DNA of 64,000 nucleotides, from positions 372,001 to 436,000 of the forward strand of contig CAWZYM010000301.1 of the NCBI GenBank assembly GCA_963966185.1. Reading direction: 5' to 3'. The notes beneath the pieces were generated by a model, which worked only from the letters and a program-made list of their open reading frames with translations, was not told where the DNA came from and did not search any database. Below, piece by piece: positions 47,459 to 61,546 of the stretch. The DNA is from Rhabditoides inermis. Lineage: Eukaryota > Nematoda > Chromadorea > Rhabditida > Rhabditidae. Positions within the stretch are counted from its first letter, which is position 1, and each line of letters opens with the position of its first letter. A program made the translations under genes and the position numbers.

Positions 47459-48881
47459 TCACAGTTGAAGCGCATCGTAGAACAGTTCGTGGAGGAAAGT
47501 GCGAGACTGGGCGGAGAATCTAGGAAGAAACAAGTGAATGCAATCAGTCAATACCAATCAATACCTGTATTCGTCCAGCAACTCAAGAACGTCTGCGTAA
47601 AGACACTGCCAGGAGAAAAGCCAACGGTGGCGGACGGCGAGTCTAGAATCAAACCATCCTTCTCTCTTCCCTCCCTCCTCTCCCTCCCTCTCTCTCTTCA
47701 CCTCAGTAGTTTCTTTTCCGGAAGAGCGTGCTTGATCTCGAGTAGATCCACCAGTTCCAAAACCTAAAAAGAGAGTGTTGAAGAAACACATGGGAGGATA
47801 TATGAATCCCACAATCCACATGTCTACCTGTAGTCTGAGCTCGGCTGCACCAGCGGGCAGAGGGGCCGATGGGGGCTCTGCAAATGGAAAGGGTGCATAC
47901 GCATATACGACTGTTCCCCATATCTATGCAGCACTGTCACTACACATAAAGTACATACAAGGAGCAAAGAACCATATCGCACTCTGTTCATTGGAGCAGT
48001 GGAAACAGCGGTAGGTGGAGTGGGGCTTGTACTCTGTCGCACGCACACGACCGTGGCCAGACTGAAAGACGCGCTCTCTCTCTCTCCTTCCCTCTCTCTC
48101 CCTCCCTCCCTCTCTCTCCCTCCCTCCCTCTCTCTCCCTTTCTCTTTCTATCTCTCCCTCTCTCTTTCTCTCCCCCTCTCTCTCCCCACCTTCATTCCCC
48201 TCGAATCGACTTCCTCTCCTCCTCCTCCCAACAGCGATGACATTACGTCGGCCTTCGGGAATATCCCCTCACACACCACATTGGCGTGCGCCGGTAGTGC
48301 GGCGTGCACCCAAGCTCCGCCCACCCCGGCCACACCCCCTTCGAACGAGTGCGGCCAATCTGGCAAAAGATAAGTCAAGTAAACAAAGAAGGCGACGCAC
48401 CGGCGACGATGCTAGCTGCTGGCTGGCGCGCGAGTGGGAGGGGTTGGGTGAAGGGAGAGGAGCCCTCCTCTCGCAGACACACCACACGCCACGACGACAG
48501 AGTGGACAGCTGAGAGGGGGAGGGAGGATGCATCAATCAATAGGTTTTCGAACCTCACTAGCCGACATGAACACGTAGTTGATCGGCTCCGAGACGCTGC
48601 GGCTCACCTGAAACTCCCCCTCTCCTGTCCTCCCGATATCTGCCTACCTGCAATATTCTGGGCAGGTGTAGTGGCTGCAGCCTGGCCCGCACCCGATTCC
48701 TCGACGAGAAATGCGTCTCGGGGACCGCGTCGGCGAGCTGCAATCAATCGATAGCTGATCGATACTCGATCGATACACTCACCCATGCATTCCTGTGCTT
48801 GATCAGTTGTTGCTTGGTGGCATCCAGACCGAATGCGAGACACTGTTGCACTGTACTGCTCCTGAAAGTTTCATTTTTTTT

Positions 48882-48920
<39 letters not shown>

Positions 48921-49878
48921 GAGACAGATGAGAGAGATGCGCCACGCACCTGCTCCGCCCCTCGGTCGTCTCCGTGTCGGCTCCTCCTCCGAGCGAGTCC
49001 CGGGTCGTCCGTCTGCCGGCCCCGCCCACTCCTGCCCCGCCCCCTCCACTCGCCTCGTCCACAGAAGAGAACGTGAACTCGCGAGAACGAGACGACTCCG
49101 ATCTGAACGTTTTTTTCTCTCTCTCTAATTTGAAATAATGATTTAATAACTCACTTTTCTTCGTCGATATCCTCTTCTTCCATGACTAGACACTGCTCAC
49201 TGGCAGAGCGGCGGAGACGGGTATCCTGAGAGGGGGATGCGTATCTCTGTCTGCCTGTCTGCCCCTCTCTCTCTCACTCACACTCACTCACCTTCTTCAC
49301 TTCCCCCTCCATGCACACACTAAGTGATCGTACGCGGCTCAGTCGACGACTTGACTGCGTGCGGTGCACGAAAATCTGAAAAAAAAACGATATCAGATTT
49401 TTAACAATACTATTACATCATACCAGAGGAGTGTTGGCAGTGTCGTTGCTGGTACTGGTGCGAGATGTACGTGTGCGGTGCTCTCTGTAAGAAAATCTCT
49501 CTCTCCCTCTCTTTCTCCTTCGCTCTCCCTTCCTCTGTCCCTCCTCCCTCTCTATCTCTCCCTCCTCCCTCTCCTATCTCTCCCTCACCTCGCATGTGCC
49601 TCTCTTGCCAGATCGTCCCTCGCCTCCTTCACAGCATCCGAATACGTCACCGACTCCCAGCCGAATCGAGCAATCGCAACCGAACCTGGAGTGACGTCAC
49701 ATTGTAGACAACAGGACGTCGCGTAAACATCAACAACACACCGGCATGGCTGAGTGAAATAGTGGAGAGAGCCCAGAAGGCGCAGCCGCGGACGCTCAGC
49801 ATAGAAGACTCCTCTGCGCGGCGACACAACAAGGCCACTGCTTCCGAGGAGACGAGGCGCATGCCTGACATGGAAAAC

Positions 49879-49922
<44 letters not shown>

Positions 49923-52900
49923 TTGGCGCACCGCTATCCGTGCTGCCCATCGCAGCCACAGCCATCAGTGCTCCTTTCACTTCAGCCGCCGACCCCGCAT
50001 CTACCGGTTGCCGAAGCTGGTCCAACAGCAACGGCAGAACACCTGAAATGACGTCATTAAGTAAATGACGTCATTAGGCTAACATGAATGAATGAGGTGT
50101 GGCACATACGTTTTGCTCTGAGGAGCTCGCATCCAGTGTGATGGGATGCGATAGATGCCAGTAGATGGACGGGGGCACGCACCGAGGGAACGCGGCTGCA
50201 GAGAGAAGATAGCACCATGACCCAACTCAATGGACGGACCGTCTGTCCCCGCTGGCCCTCGCGAATCCTCCATCGGGCGATCGCCTCGCATCCGTCACTC
50301 CCTCCCGCATCCACTCCTCACAACACTCCGCGTACCGACCGTTGAACCACTCAAACGATCACGTCATTCACTTCCATAAGAATCTCACCAACCTGCATCC
50401 ACATATCCACATGCTTGCTCGCCTCCTCGTACTGCTGCACCACCACGTGTTCGCACCTGTAAAGGGGGCGGGGTCAGATGGGCGGGACCAGCCAATTTAT
50501 GATTGTTTTATCAGCACAGTCCCAAAACCATGATTCCCAAAAACATGATTGCATGAAAGTTGGTTGTAAATCGTCTCCATATTGACGTAAGCCAGGCGCA
50601 AGCGCAAGTTTGACTCGCCTGAATGCGTGCGCCCTCAACAGAACTCCCGCGTCGCCAAACTTGTCAAGAGGCAGACGCCAAAGAAGAGAACCCAGCTGCG
50701 GAAGACGCTGCAACGGAGATCTCTCTCTCTCCTTCTCTCCCTCTCTCACCGGTAGATACTCGTGCAGCAGTCGTATGGCGTGGCGGACGACCTTGTTGCT
50801 GGGGTCTCCCAGCTGGCCAATCAGAAGACGCGCCGCCCACTCGCCTGAAGGAACTCAATGATAGAAATATACGAAGAGGAGAAGGGGATGCTTGAACGTG
50901 GATACCTGTGGCCACCCCTGCCTTGTCTCCTTCCTCATCTGATGTGAGTAGATGAGCGAGCAGGCGGGTGCACCACACGCGACATGGCTGCAATCAAACA
51001 AGTACGCATTCCTCAATTGCAAATCGGATCAATATCTTTTGGAAACAAACCAAAAGTGCAAAATAAACCATCAAAATCCACAAATGTAAAGCCCTCCTCA
51101 CTACAGTGAAGGACAAAAGTTATATAAATCTTTACTTATGCAACAATTGACATCAGTAAGACGTACTCACCTCAGCAGTGCTCTTGAGTGCAGTCTCTAG
51201 GACGACCCTCTGTAGTGGATTGTGGGGGGAGTAGTCGAGGCAGGCACTGCACAGCTTCACATACTCGACGGGGGTAGAAGGGGACGACATCAACTCCACC
51301 ATACTGAAAAACAAAGTATTGTTCGTATGTTGCATCGCACTGAACCCTAATTTTACAAACTCTATCTTATTTTTGGCAAACTACCTTATTTGAGAATTAA
51401 GAAACTGACCCTTGTTTTGTCAAAAAGCGCTGGATTTTATTTTCGTATCCGAACAAAGTGTTCCGAAATAAACCCTATTTTAGTGTTACAACGAACACTG
51501 CACCTCATCTACATGATTTGTGAGTGTCAAAATCTTTTCAATTGAGCACAAGATGTTTGTAATTAGACATACACAACCGCCAAATACCGCATATAATTCC
51601 AACTTGGTTGCAATTGTGATCGAAACGGCGTAACCACTTTTTTCTTTATCAGGCTACCACTCTGGTTCTCCTTCCACTTCTCCTTACCCGTTTCCCTCCC
51701 TTCATTCTTCCCTGTGTCTCCAACCGTGATCCGACCCCATTCTCCCTTTATTCATTCCCACTTCACTCCCCCTTTCACTTTCCGCCGCACACACAAAACA
51801 ACGAGATTTCCACGCATTTCCCTTTCACCATGCACTATCGCGCAGTTATCCGATCTCATATGTCGCCCGATCCGAGTGTGCACACCAACTGCGAAAACGT
51901 TAGCCTGACATGTGAGAGAGAGGGAAAGAGAGAGAGTTAGAGAGATATGCGTTCGATTACCAGGGATGATCTGACTTTCAATAGTGAGGTCAGCGGTGCG
52001 AGTGAAATCGCCGAATCACTGACCTCACTTTCACTCGCTCAGTCAAATTAGAGCGCATCAGGGTGAGCCGAAATGCTATTCTATATAGCCGTTTTATTAT
52101 CCAACGAAAGTCAAATCTTCGAATAACGATGACAATCTGTGCATGAATGCTTCGCGACACATCCGTGTCTGCCTGATTGCACACCAGTCGCATACTCCAA
52201 TCGTCTCGTCTCGATCTCGCGTCTCGCCGGCTTCCGCCCATGAACCAGTATACTGTATCGGCGGTCGCATACGCCCTGGTTGTCCCACTCCTTCCTTCCT
52301 TGCCTTTCTCAGTCGCACACTTTCATTTCCACCCGCCACTTGAATACGTAATCTTTCAATAGCCATCCCTCTTCCCAACCTGATCCTATTGCCTTGAGGC
52401 ATCTAGGCGTCGTTGCGTTTCACTCGCCACATATCTCGAGGTTGTTACGTTTCCTGTCGCCCCTCTCTCACGACAGAAAACAGGGGGTCATTACGCGTCT
52501 TTTTCGGATAGCCGCCCGCGGTCACAATCCCGAACAATAGCGACAAGACAACGCGAGTGGTGCTTCTGTAAACGTGTTAGTGACCGTTACTGCCTCGTCC
52601 CACTGATCCCTCTGCCATTCAAACTGAAATGCCCCTCCTCATCCGCCTCCTCTCCATCTTTCTTCTTCATACCCCCTCTCCGATTCACCATGTTGCCAGT
52701 GGTTTTACACCACCCCCGATCCGCTCTCGCTCTTCCCGTTTCACCCCACTCCAGGATACAATCCCGTTCCGTGGCAGTCCGCCGATATTGATATCTGATA
52801 TGAACCCGCAGCTTTTTCTCCTTCTCTGTCCACTCTGTCCAGTGTGCATTGCTATTGGATGAGACAACCCCGCTTGTCACCCCTCATTCCCGCCCTGCAC

Positions 52901-53699
52901 TGGCTAGCAGAACCCGTCCTAGGACTGCCCCCCGCGGCCAAGCCATATGCGCTAACATTACCGCACGAGGCATTTGTCCGCGCTACACTTTCGTAATTCT
53001 TGCGTCACTTCAAGTGAAACGTATCGCGTTGTGTGAGTGAACGTGTCCGGTTGCAGGTATGCACCTTCCCGTTCTGGTGGTGCTACTGGCAGCGTCCGCC
53101 CTCGCGGATCTGCCCTCGTGCGAACGCGCGCGATGCCTGCACTGCGAGGTGGGCCACTCGAGATTGTAGCAAACAATACGTACAATATGATTACCGTAAC
53201 CCCCCCCTCAGGTCGAGTTCATCTCTCGCATGTGCCCGACCGTGTGTAACGCGTGTCCGAAGAGCGCAGCCCCCGCCGTCGCCACGGCTCTCACCCCCGC
53301 ACAGGTACGGTACTATGAAATTAATTACTGTACTCAAATATACGTTAACATGCCACCGTCTACGGTACTCTCTATGCTTGTTTTCGTTCCACCTTTCAAC
53401 TCGTTTGTCTGATCCACTCCACACATGGTTAGATAACAAACATCCGCAAGATCCTTCTCACGAAAAGGAAAACAGCCTAGCGTGCCTTTCACTCCGTAAC
53501 AATCGCGTTTCACGCTCTTATGCAAACGTATGCGAATCTGTCGCGGCCTAAACTCGTTTCAGTGTTCATAGTACACTGTGTGTATGTGTGGATACCAGAG
53601 TAGCGCCTTAGCCCCCCCCCCCTCCCCATAGGCGAAAGCCGATTTGTACGCCCTCTCGATCCCGTTTCTTCCACTGGCCGCCACTGAAAACGACAAGAC

Positions 53700-53746
<47 letters not shown>

Positions 53747-55648
53747 CCGGTCGGCGGGCTCGAGGCGGCTAGCCATCGTCGCAGAAAAAGAACGCTTGAA
53801 TGATGCGGGGGTGATACATAGCCCATTCGACTGGACACTGCGGCGGAACCGAGAGAAAGAGAGAAGACAAAGTGGAAAAGAGAGAACTGGAAACGAATCT
53901 GAATCCCTCATGCAACAATGATTTCAGCTGCCCTCTGCACCTGTTATCGTCAAGCCGGAGCCGGCGCCCGTCAACCTGCCGCCCCAGCCGGCGCCCGCGT
54001 TCAGGACCCCCGCCAGGTCCCACGCCGCGCCCCAGGTCGAGACCGCTCCCATCCAGCAGCTGCCCGCACAGCCCGCTGCCGCGTTCGCCGCGCCCACCGC
54101 GCAGGCTGGCCCCGCCCCCGTAGCCCCCGCCCCCGCGACTCCCTCACCCACCCTGCCTCCTATGGTGAACGCGCCGTCGGTGCAGGAGATCAGCCAGAAC
54201 ATCTACGCGCAGCAGCCGCTGCCTCAGACGCCCAACACTGCCTCCTTCTCCCAGCAGGTACGCACAGAGAGGAGAGACCCGAGGGCAGGAGAACTCATCT
54301 CTTCCCTTTCAGACGTTCCAGCCTCAACAGGCGGCTCCTCTCGCTCAGCCCAACCCCCAGGTGAGCAGAGAGAATCATTTATTGATTAGTAATAACCCTA
54401 TCTAGACTAACGCCATGACACCAAATAACGAAGATGACATATGGATCAATTATCGATCGTTTGCAGGTGGGCTACAACGCGCAACAGTCTGGATACGGTC
54501 AGCTGCAGCCGCAGCAGAATGGATTCTTCCAGCAGCAGCAGTTCGGAGCATTCCAGGTAAGGCTGTCATCCAATACATCTAGCAGTGAAGAAGCGGATAC
54601 ATGATTGCTAGCGAATCGTCCACACTCAAACTATATGTTGAACAGCAAGACAATGGACTGCACATTTGCAGCAGCCTTCGCAGCAGGCGTCCCTTCCCGG
54701 ACTTCCTGGCTTCCCGGCGCCCGCACAGCAGCCAGCCACCACCACCGACATCTTCGGCAACCCCGTGCCCAACCTGTTCGCACAGCCCGCCGCACAGGTG
54801 AGTCCATGTCCATCTTATGTCACGACTCGATACCACTGCCAGAGAACAGTGTGATTTGTGTGTTTGCAGCCGGCGTCTGGTCTGTTCAACCCGTTCCAGC
54901 CGTTCCTCTCTCAGTCGATGACCGCCGGCGGACAGGGAGTCCAGGCTGGACAGGTGAGTGAGGGAAAGGGATAGCATGAGATGGAGTGATGAACGGACCA
55001 TTTCCAGCCCAACGCCATGGACCCGTTCAACATGTTCGCTGCCTTCCAACAGCCCACTCCCGCGCCTCAGGTGAGGAGGGGGATACGTATAGTAGCGAAA
55101 ACGTATTCGAGATTGCTGGTTATACTAACACTGCATTCCAGGTTCCCGGACAGTATAGCCAGACCAACCAGGCCAACAACGGACAGTTGCCTCAGCAGGG
55201 ACAGAACGGACAGTACAACAACTACCAGCAGGTGAGTAGTCTCGATAAATGTCTCGCGAACAGTTCTCTAATAACAATTTGTAATGCGATCGTATGTGTG
55301 GTACTACGTACTTCGAAAACAAAAAGTGCCGAGTACTCGAGAACAGATGGACATCTTGCAGACTGCGCAGTCTCCTCAGACGGCCACTCCCGCGGCCCAG
55401 CCACTGCCCCCGCAGCAGGCGGCATACGCACAGCAGGGACAGAACGGACCCTATGCCCAGCCAATCAACCAGCAGGCACCCGCGCAGGTGATGATACGCA
55501 CAATACACAGTACACTAGCATAACAGTAGTGTCTCTCCAAACCGCGAAAACATATTAGCAAACAAGTTGTTACTTGTAGGTTCAGCAGCAGACCGTGTCC
55601 GGTGGCAGGCAGTACACTGCCAACGTCTACGCGCAGGGACAGGGATAT

Positions 55649-55716
<68 letters not shown>

Positions 55717-58700
55717 CCAGCAGGTAAGAAGGGGTCAATCAGCTAACTCAACCTTCTTCGATTTCAAAAGGCTGAATGCAATCCATATTTGCAGGCCCAG
55801 CAGGCCGGTCAGCAGCAGTACAACGGGCAGTACCAGGTAAATGATCATATAAAATCTTCTCTCACTCCCTCTTTCTCTCTCTCTCTCTCTCTCCATGCAT
55901 GGATGGTCATTGAACATATTGATCTATTGATCATGTGTTTCCAGCAGTCCGCCTACAACCAGCAGCCGCAGCAGGCAGCCCAGCCCGTGTATCAGACCAA
56001 CCAGGTAGCAAAGGGGGTGGCCGATACATGTTCATTCAATTCTTCGTATAAACGTGTGATAGTTGTTCATAACTTTCGTTTTTCATGTCATTCCCCACCC
56101 TACACATTCAGGTGCCGCAGACGGCTCAGCCGACCGCCGCCGTTTCGCAGTCGATTGATGGCAACCCGCAGCAGGTGAGTTCAACCCCCCCTCTCTCTCT
56201 TCCAATCCACCCTCTCCTAGGCCTACGCCAAGCCGCAGTCTTTCCTGGCTGCTGCCGGAGCCGGAGCCGCCAAGCCCGTCGCTCAGGTACGGATTGTGAG
56301 AGTAGCAGATTGTAAGATGTCATCCCTTCTCTCTTGCAGTGTCCGTCGCAGCCTGGCTGGAAGCCGTGCATTGAGAAGGGCCTGGCCAACGACCGTTTCC
56401 GCAACTGCTGCTCGAGGCTCGGAGACGGCTGCCTGCCCCTATGCAACTACGACGCCAACCTCAACACAGTGAGTACTCGCAAATCATGCTATATCACGCA
56501 CTATCACATCACATCGTTGAATATAGATCCAGATCACCGACTGCGGCTAGTGGCTACAGAAAAAAGTAGCGAATGACATGTTCAAGAGTCGATGAATGGC
56601 ACAGTAAATGTGTATCTCTCCTTCAGATGCAACTGGCTGTGCTGACCGGGCGCTGTCCGCTCGCCAAGGTGCGCGAAATCATGATCTGCGCTTCCGGATA
56701 CGAGGACGCCACGCCCTGCTGCGAGGTAACGTCCATCTGTCTATGATAAGCTCGCACTTAGCTCAGGATTTTTCGTTGAAAACATTATCGTGGATTTTGA
56801 ACATACAGTATACTGAACGAAATGAGCAGCATCTTGTTTTTGCCGTTCATATCCCTACTCCACTGATCCTCTCACATGACCACGTGGCGCAGTGGTAACG
56901 CTCTCGCTTATCAAGCAGCGGTTCGCGGGTTCGATCTTGGGTACCTCGCAAAATTTTGTCAAATTGAAAACATTATCCAAAGGGTTTTGATCGTTGTCTA
57001 ACCACCTTAATGTCTCTCGTCAAAAGAGTGGAACTCATTTGCGGGCCCACTATACCAGTAGACGCACCCAGACGACGTCTACGATAGCTAATCCCATCTG
57101 ACTATCTATTGTATATCAGTAGACGCATCCAGACGACACGTCATCTGTTAACCGTCTTGTTCTAGGCGTACAACGTGTTCGAGCCTGGGTATGAGCACTG
57201 TCGCCCGTACTGCAACCCTGCTGCCGGTCTGCCCGAGGGAGGACTGCTGTCTGAGAAGTACAAGTGCCTCGTCAAGCTGTCCCAGATTCAGCAGTGTTTC
57301 TACGTCTCCCAGAGACCCTAGACTCGTTTCCCAGAGAAACGTCAGTAGGCCACCCACCACGTTTCAACGATCAACACCTAATAACGCCCACTAACCGCCA
57401 GAGTACGCCCTATTCCTATCGCCCACTATACATATCCAAGCTGTTGCATTAGATATGTGCCATTTGTAAGTATTCCCTCCTTTCTGTATCATCCACCCCA
57501 ATCGCTATTCCACCAACCGGGAACGGTGCAATATTCACTTATTTCATTTCGTGTTTCACGTTTGTCTTTCAATGTTGTGTTCGACTCGATTCGAATGTGA
57601 TAAATATTTGCATAAATTAAATAAACAAAAAAGAATACTCACGCGTGGATCATTCCACTTCGACCCATCGCCTCTCCGCCCACTGTCGTCGCACTCAACT
57701 CGCCTGCAGCCAATCGATAATCAAACAAAAATCAATAAATCATTATTCTGACCGATTATTGCAAAGTAGTACTGGCTTCCGCAGAATTGAAGGGCGCGGA
57801 CACAGAAAACACCAGATGAAAGACGATCCTAGGTTACCAATTCAATACAAGAATCTATGTACTTGCTACTTCTCCTACTCCCGGCCCTCTCTCTCTCTCA
57901 CTCACTCCTCTCATCTCCCTTGTCATTTCCGTCACCAGTCCATTCACTCTCTCGTAATAGTACGGCTCCTCTTCTGCGATCTGAGCAGCTATCCTGCAAT
58001 ACCGGACATTCAATATGCCTACAGTATTCTTAAAAAAACATCATACAGTAAGCATTTCATTCTACAGTACCCACCTGACAGCAGTCTTGCACACAGCCAC
58101 AGGTGCGGGGTCGTCCTGCCAGTCCTGATAGCGCTCCGAGTCGGGCGAGAGATACGAGAATATCTGAAGAGAACGGATGATTCAGAGTACAGTATAGCTA
58201 ACGGACTTTCTTAAACATGTCGTGTACATTGTCGGTGTGGCGCATCCGGAGGGCAGTGTCTGTATCGGCCGCGAGGTGGGAAAGAGCAGAAGCACACGAC
58301 GGCCAGTCGATCTCAAAACACACACTCCCAGATTTATCTTGATACTAACAGACAACCTCTCCACTCCAACTCATCCAGGGAGGGAGGAAGGGAGAGAGGA
58401 AAAGATAAAGAGATCCGCTTCCCACCTCATCTCCATCCTCTATCGCTTCCTCGCACAGATCCAGCAGCTGCGAGTCGGACACTCAAACATTAATCTCTCC
58501 AAAGCATTTCCTACCACTTCTCTATACAGATCTGCCTACCCCGCGTACCTCTGACCCTGGCAGTCTGTCTGTCTCCTCCTCCCTCTCGGAGGAACACGTG
58601 TGTGTGTGGGGGCTGGCAGTCGGCGCGGGCCGCGCGCACCCGAGTCAGCTGGTCCAGACGGTGCAGCACCAACTGAGCCTGCCTAGAACGGACATAACTG

Positions 58701-60776
58701 AGACAGGAAAGGATTGTATATGCGCCCACTCTGCGTGTTTGAATGTGAATCGATCATCGCATCCCAGGGGCGCCTCCCACGTGCCGTCAACTGCCGCCGC
58801 CGCCTCAACCACAACAACATTCAACACGGTGTTTGAGCTGCGTATTGGAACGTCATAAACTTTATGCTACGACTGCTGCCGCCTGGAGGACAGAAAATAT
58901 CAAGAAAGAAAAAAAAAACAGAAAATATCAAGATAGAAAATATCAAGACAGTGCTTTCAGCAGTAATTCATAAGTTTCTAGCTCTGAATTACCTATAACT
59001 AGGAACGGATAACAACAATGAAAATGAAACCTGGCAAAATAGAGTAAAATAAATGAGAAAAAGCAATGCCGAGTGTGTGACCTGTGAGTGTGCGATGGTC
59101 TCACATGCCGAGTGGAACAGGGTGGGGAGAGAGAGCACGCGCTCGCGCCATTCCACTGGCAGCACCGAGGCAGACTGAACAGAACATGGAAGCAGAGTGA
59201 GGCGGCCAAGACCTCCCCACCCACCGAGAAGAGGACGTCGGAGAGTAGCAGGGTGGCTTTGAGCGAGTTGGGTTCGTCCGGGCGGGCGATGATCAGACGG
59301 GCCAGAGACTGCAATGAAATCATCTACACAGTCAAATCCCAGCGATTCATTCTTGTGAACAACATAAAAGTAGACTAAGACAATACTCACCTGCGCGAGA
59401 CCGGCATTAATGAGAATGTACATGGCGAGAGCGCGGAACGTCGCCAGAAGATCGATCGAGGTGGGCGGGTCCTGAGGGGGCGGGGCCAGTGTCACTCTAC
59501 TCTCTCCCGCTCTCACCATTCCTCCCTCCTCCCTATCTCGCATGTCCAACTCAGCCAGCACGAAGTCCTCCCGCAGTGAGCACTGGTACGCATCCGGCAG
59601 GTGAGACGTGCCTGCAAAGCCACGCCCACTAAGGCCACGCCCCTCCACACACTCACGATAGAACTCGACGGCCTCCTGCCATTCTTCGAACTTGCGACCC
59701 TGAAAGGATAAGACTACACAACACGAACGGAATGATCATAACATACCTGGTATGGAGTGTCTAAGAGACCGCATGTGAGTTCGACGATCACATCCCGGAT
59801 TCGCTCCAGATTCGCATTCTCCACTGTGCCGACGCCGAGAAACTCGAGCAGCCTCAAACACACCACCACTTAGTTAACGCACTAGGATGTGTACATGATT
59901 TGAAAACAACACACTGTAAAGAGACCGAGTAACAAACTGTCGTTGAAATTTGAAACTTCACACAGAAACCTACAAACATGAACCAGAAAATGGTGGAAAT
60001 GGTGTTAATAGGGAACTACACTGAAGGAAAGAGAGTAGGAGAGTGAGAAGTGCGATGTGACCTGAGTGGACTGGTCTCCTCGCCGGATATGCCCTGACTG
60101 GCAGGGGCAGCGCAGGCGAGGAGGCCCGACCAGGAGGAGAGGAGGGAGGAGAACGATCGGGCGAACACTGACAGAGTGGACGGAGACAGCTGCAGACACG
60201 GCTCTCTGCAAAGGGGGGGATATATGGAACCGCATTAAGTACGAAAGATGTATATAAGATGTATATCACATGAAGTGCATAGTAATAAAACATGATCGAT
60301 GATATGCATTAGTACATATTTTCTCCCTTGCCCTTCCTCCCGCTCTCACTTCTCCCCTCCTCCTCCCTCCGTCCCTTCCTGGAAGAATCCGAATTCGATG
60401 AGTGGGGCGAATATCTGCTCCAGAACGAGGTGCAGATGCGCCTGAACACATAGCAGTTCGTGTACAAGTGTTTCATCACACATCCTTCCCATCCCAGCCC
60501 ACCTTCTGTCGCATCTTCTCGTCATCCAACCACGCCACGAGGATACGACACACCAACTGAGAGATGCGAGGCGCCACTGCAGCATTGCCCGTCAGAACCT
60601 GCAAGCATCTGACTTACTCCATCCTATGCGCCTATGCCCCGCCCCTCTAAGCCCCGCCCACCTTGACCATCCAGTCGGTGCCGGCCATCTCTAGTACATG
60701 GTCCGCCTCCACCACCGCCCACTCGAGGAAGAGAGAGATGCACGGAAGAGCGAGTCTGGAAGAAACTCTCCTCCCC

Positions 60777-60807
<31 letters not shown>

Positions 60808-61504
60808 TCCCCCTCTCCCTCCTCTCTCTCTCCTCTCTCCTCTCTCTACCTGTCCGCATAATCGACAGACTCCTCTTCTCCCCTCTCCCCTCCTCCTTCC
60901 AACAGTGCATTCAGTGCAATCGCGATCACTGGTTGCATCACAGACTTGGGAAACGCGTAATTGCTGAAAACTTGACCATGAAAGTATCAAAGTATAAGCA
61001 GCAACATCAATAATAATAGATAAAAATGCGCTAATATGGACGGAACATGAACGTAGTGAAGAAGAGAACGAGTAAGGAAAAAAACCGACTGTGTGCCGCT
61101 GACTGCGTTGTGTTGGATGAGCTTGCGGAGGTTGGTGGAGGCATAGACACGCAGCTGGAATAGAAGACACGTGTTAACATATCAAAGGAGATCAGTGATC
61201 TAGGTAGGCGTTCGGCGGATAGTAGATAAGACTATGAAATATGGATTTCGTGAAACAAAAGGGAGGACCCCAGCACCCACCATGGCCGCAATGAGCCGCA
61301 GCGCCTCGCTCCGCTCCGCCTCATTCTCACTGCGCAGGTCCAGGGCACTGATAATCGATCGATATTCAATCAATCAATAAATCGATGATAGCTCACCGCA
61401 CGACGAACATGTCGACGTGGTCGACAGTGAGCATGTGGATGAGGTTCTTCTCCGAGTGGAAGCACTGTCTGCAGAGAGAGAGAGGGAGTGTGAGTGAGAG
61501 AGAA

Positions 61505-61546
<42 letters not shown>

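Noticed and set aside
56878..56950. Functional tRNA gene
   Set aside because: A and B boxes are present but the acceptor and T stems do not pair convincingly.
57551..58214. Plus-strand open frames right of the DB gene
   Set aside because: They are antisense to RICTOR exons and introns that match the family on the minus strand.
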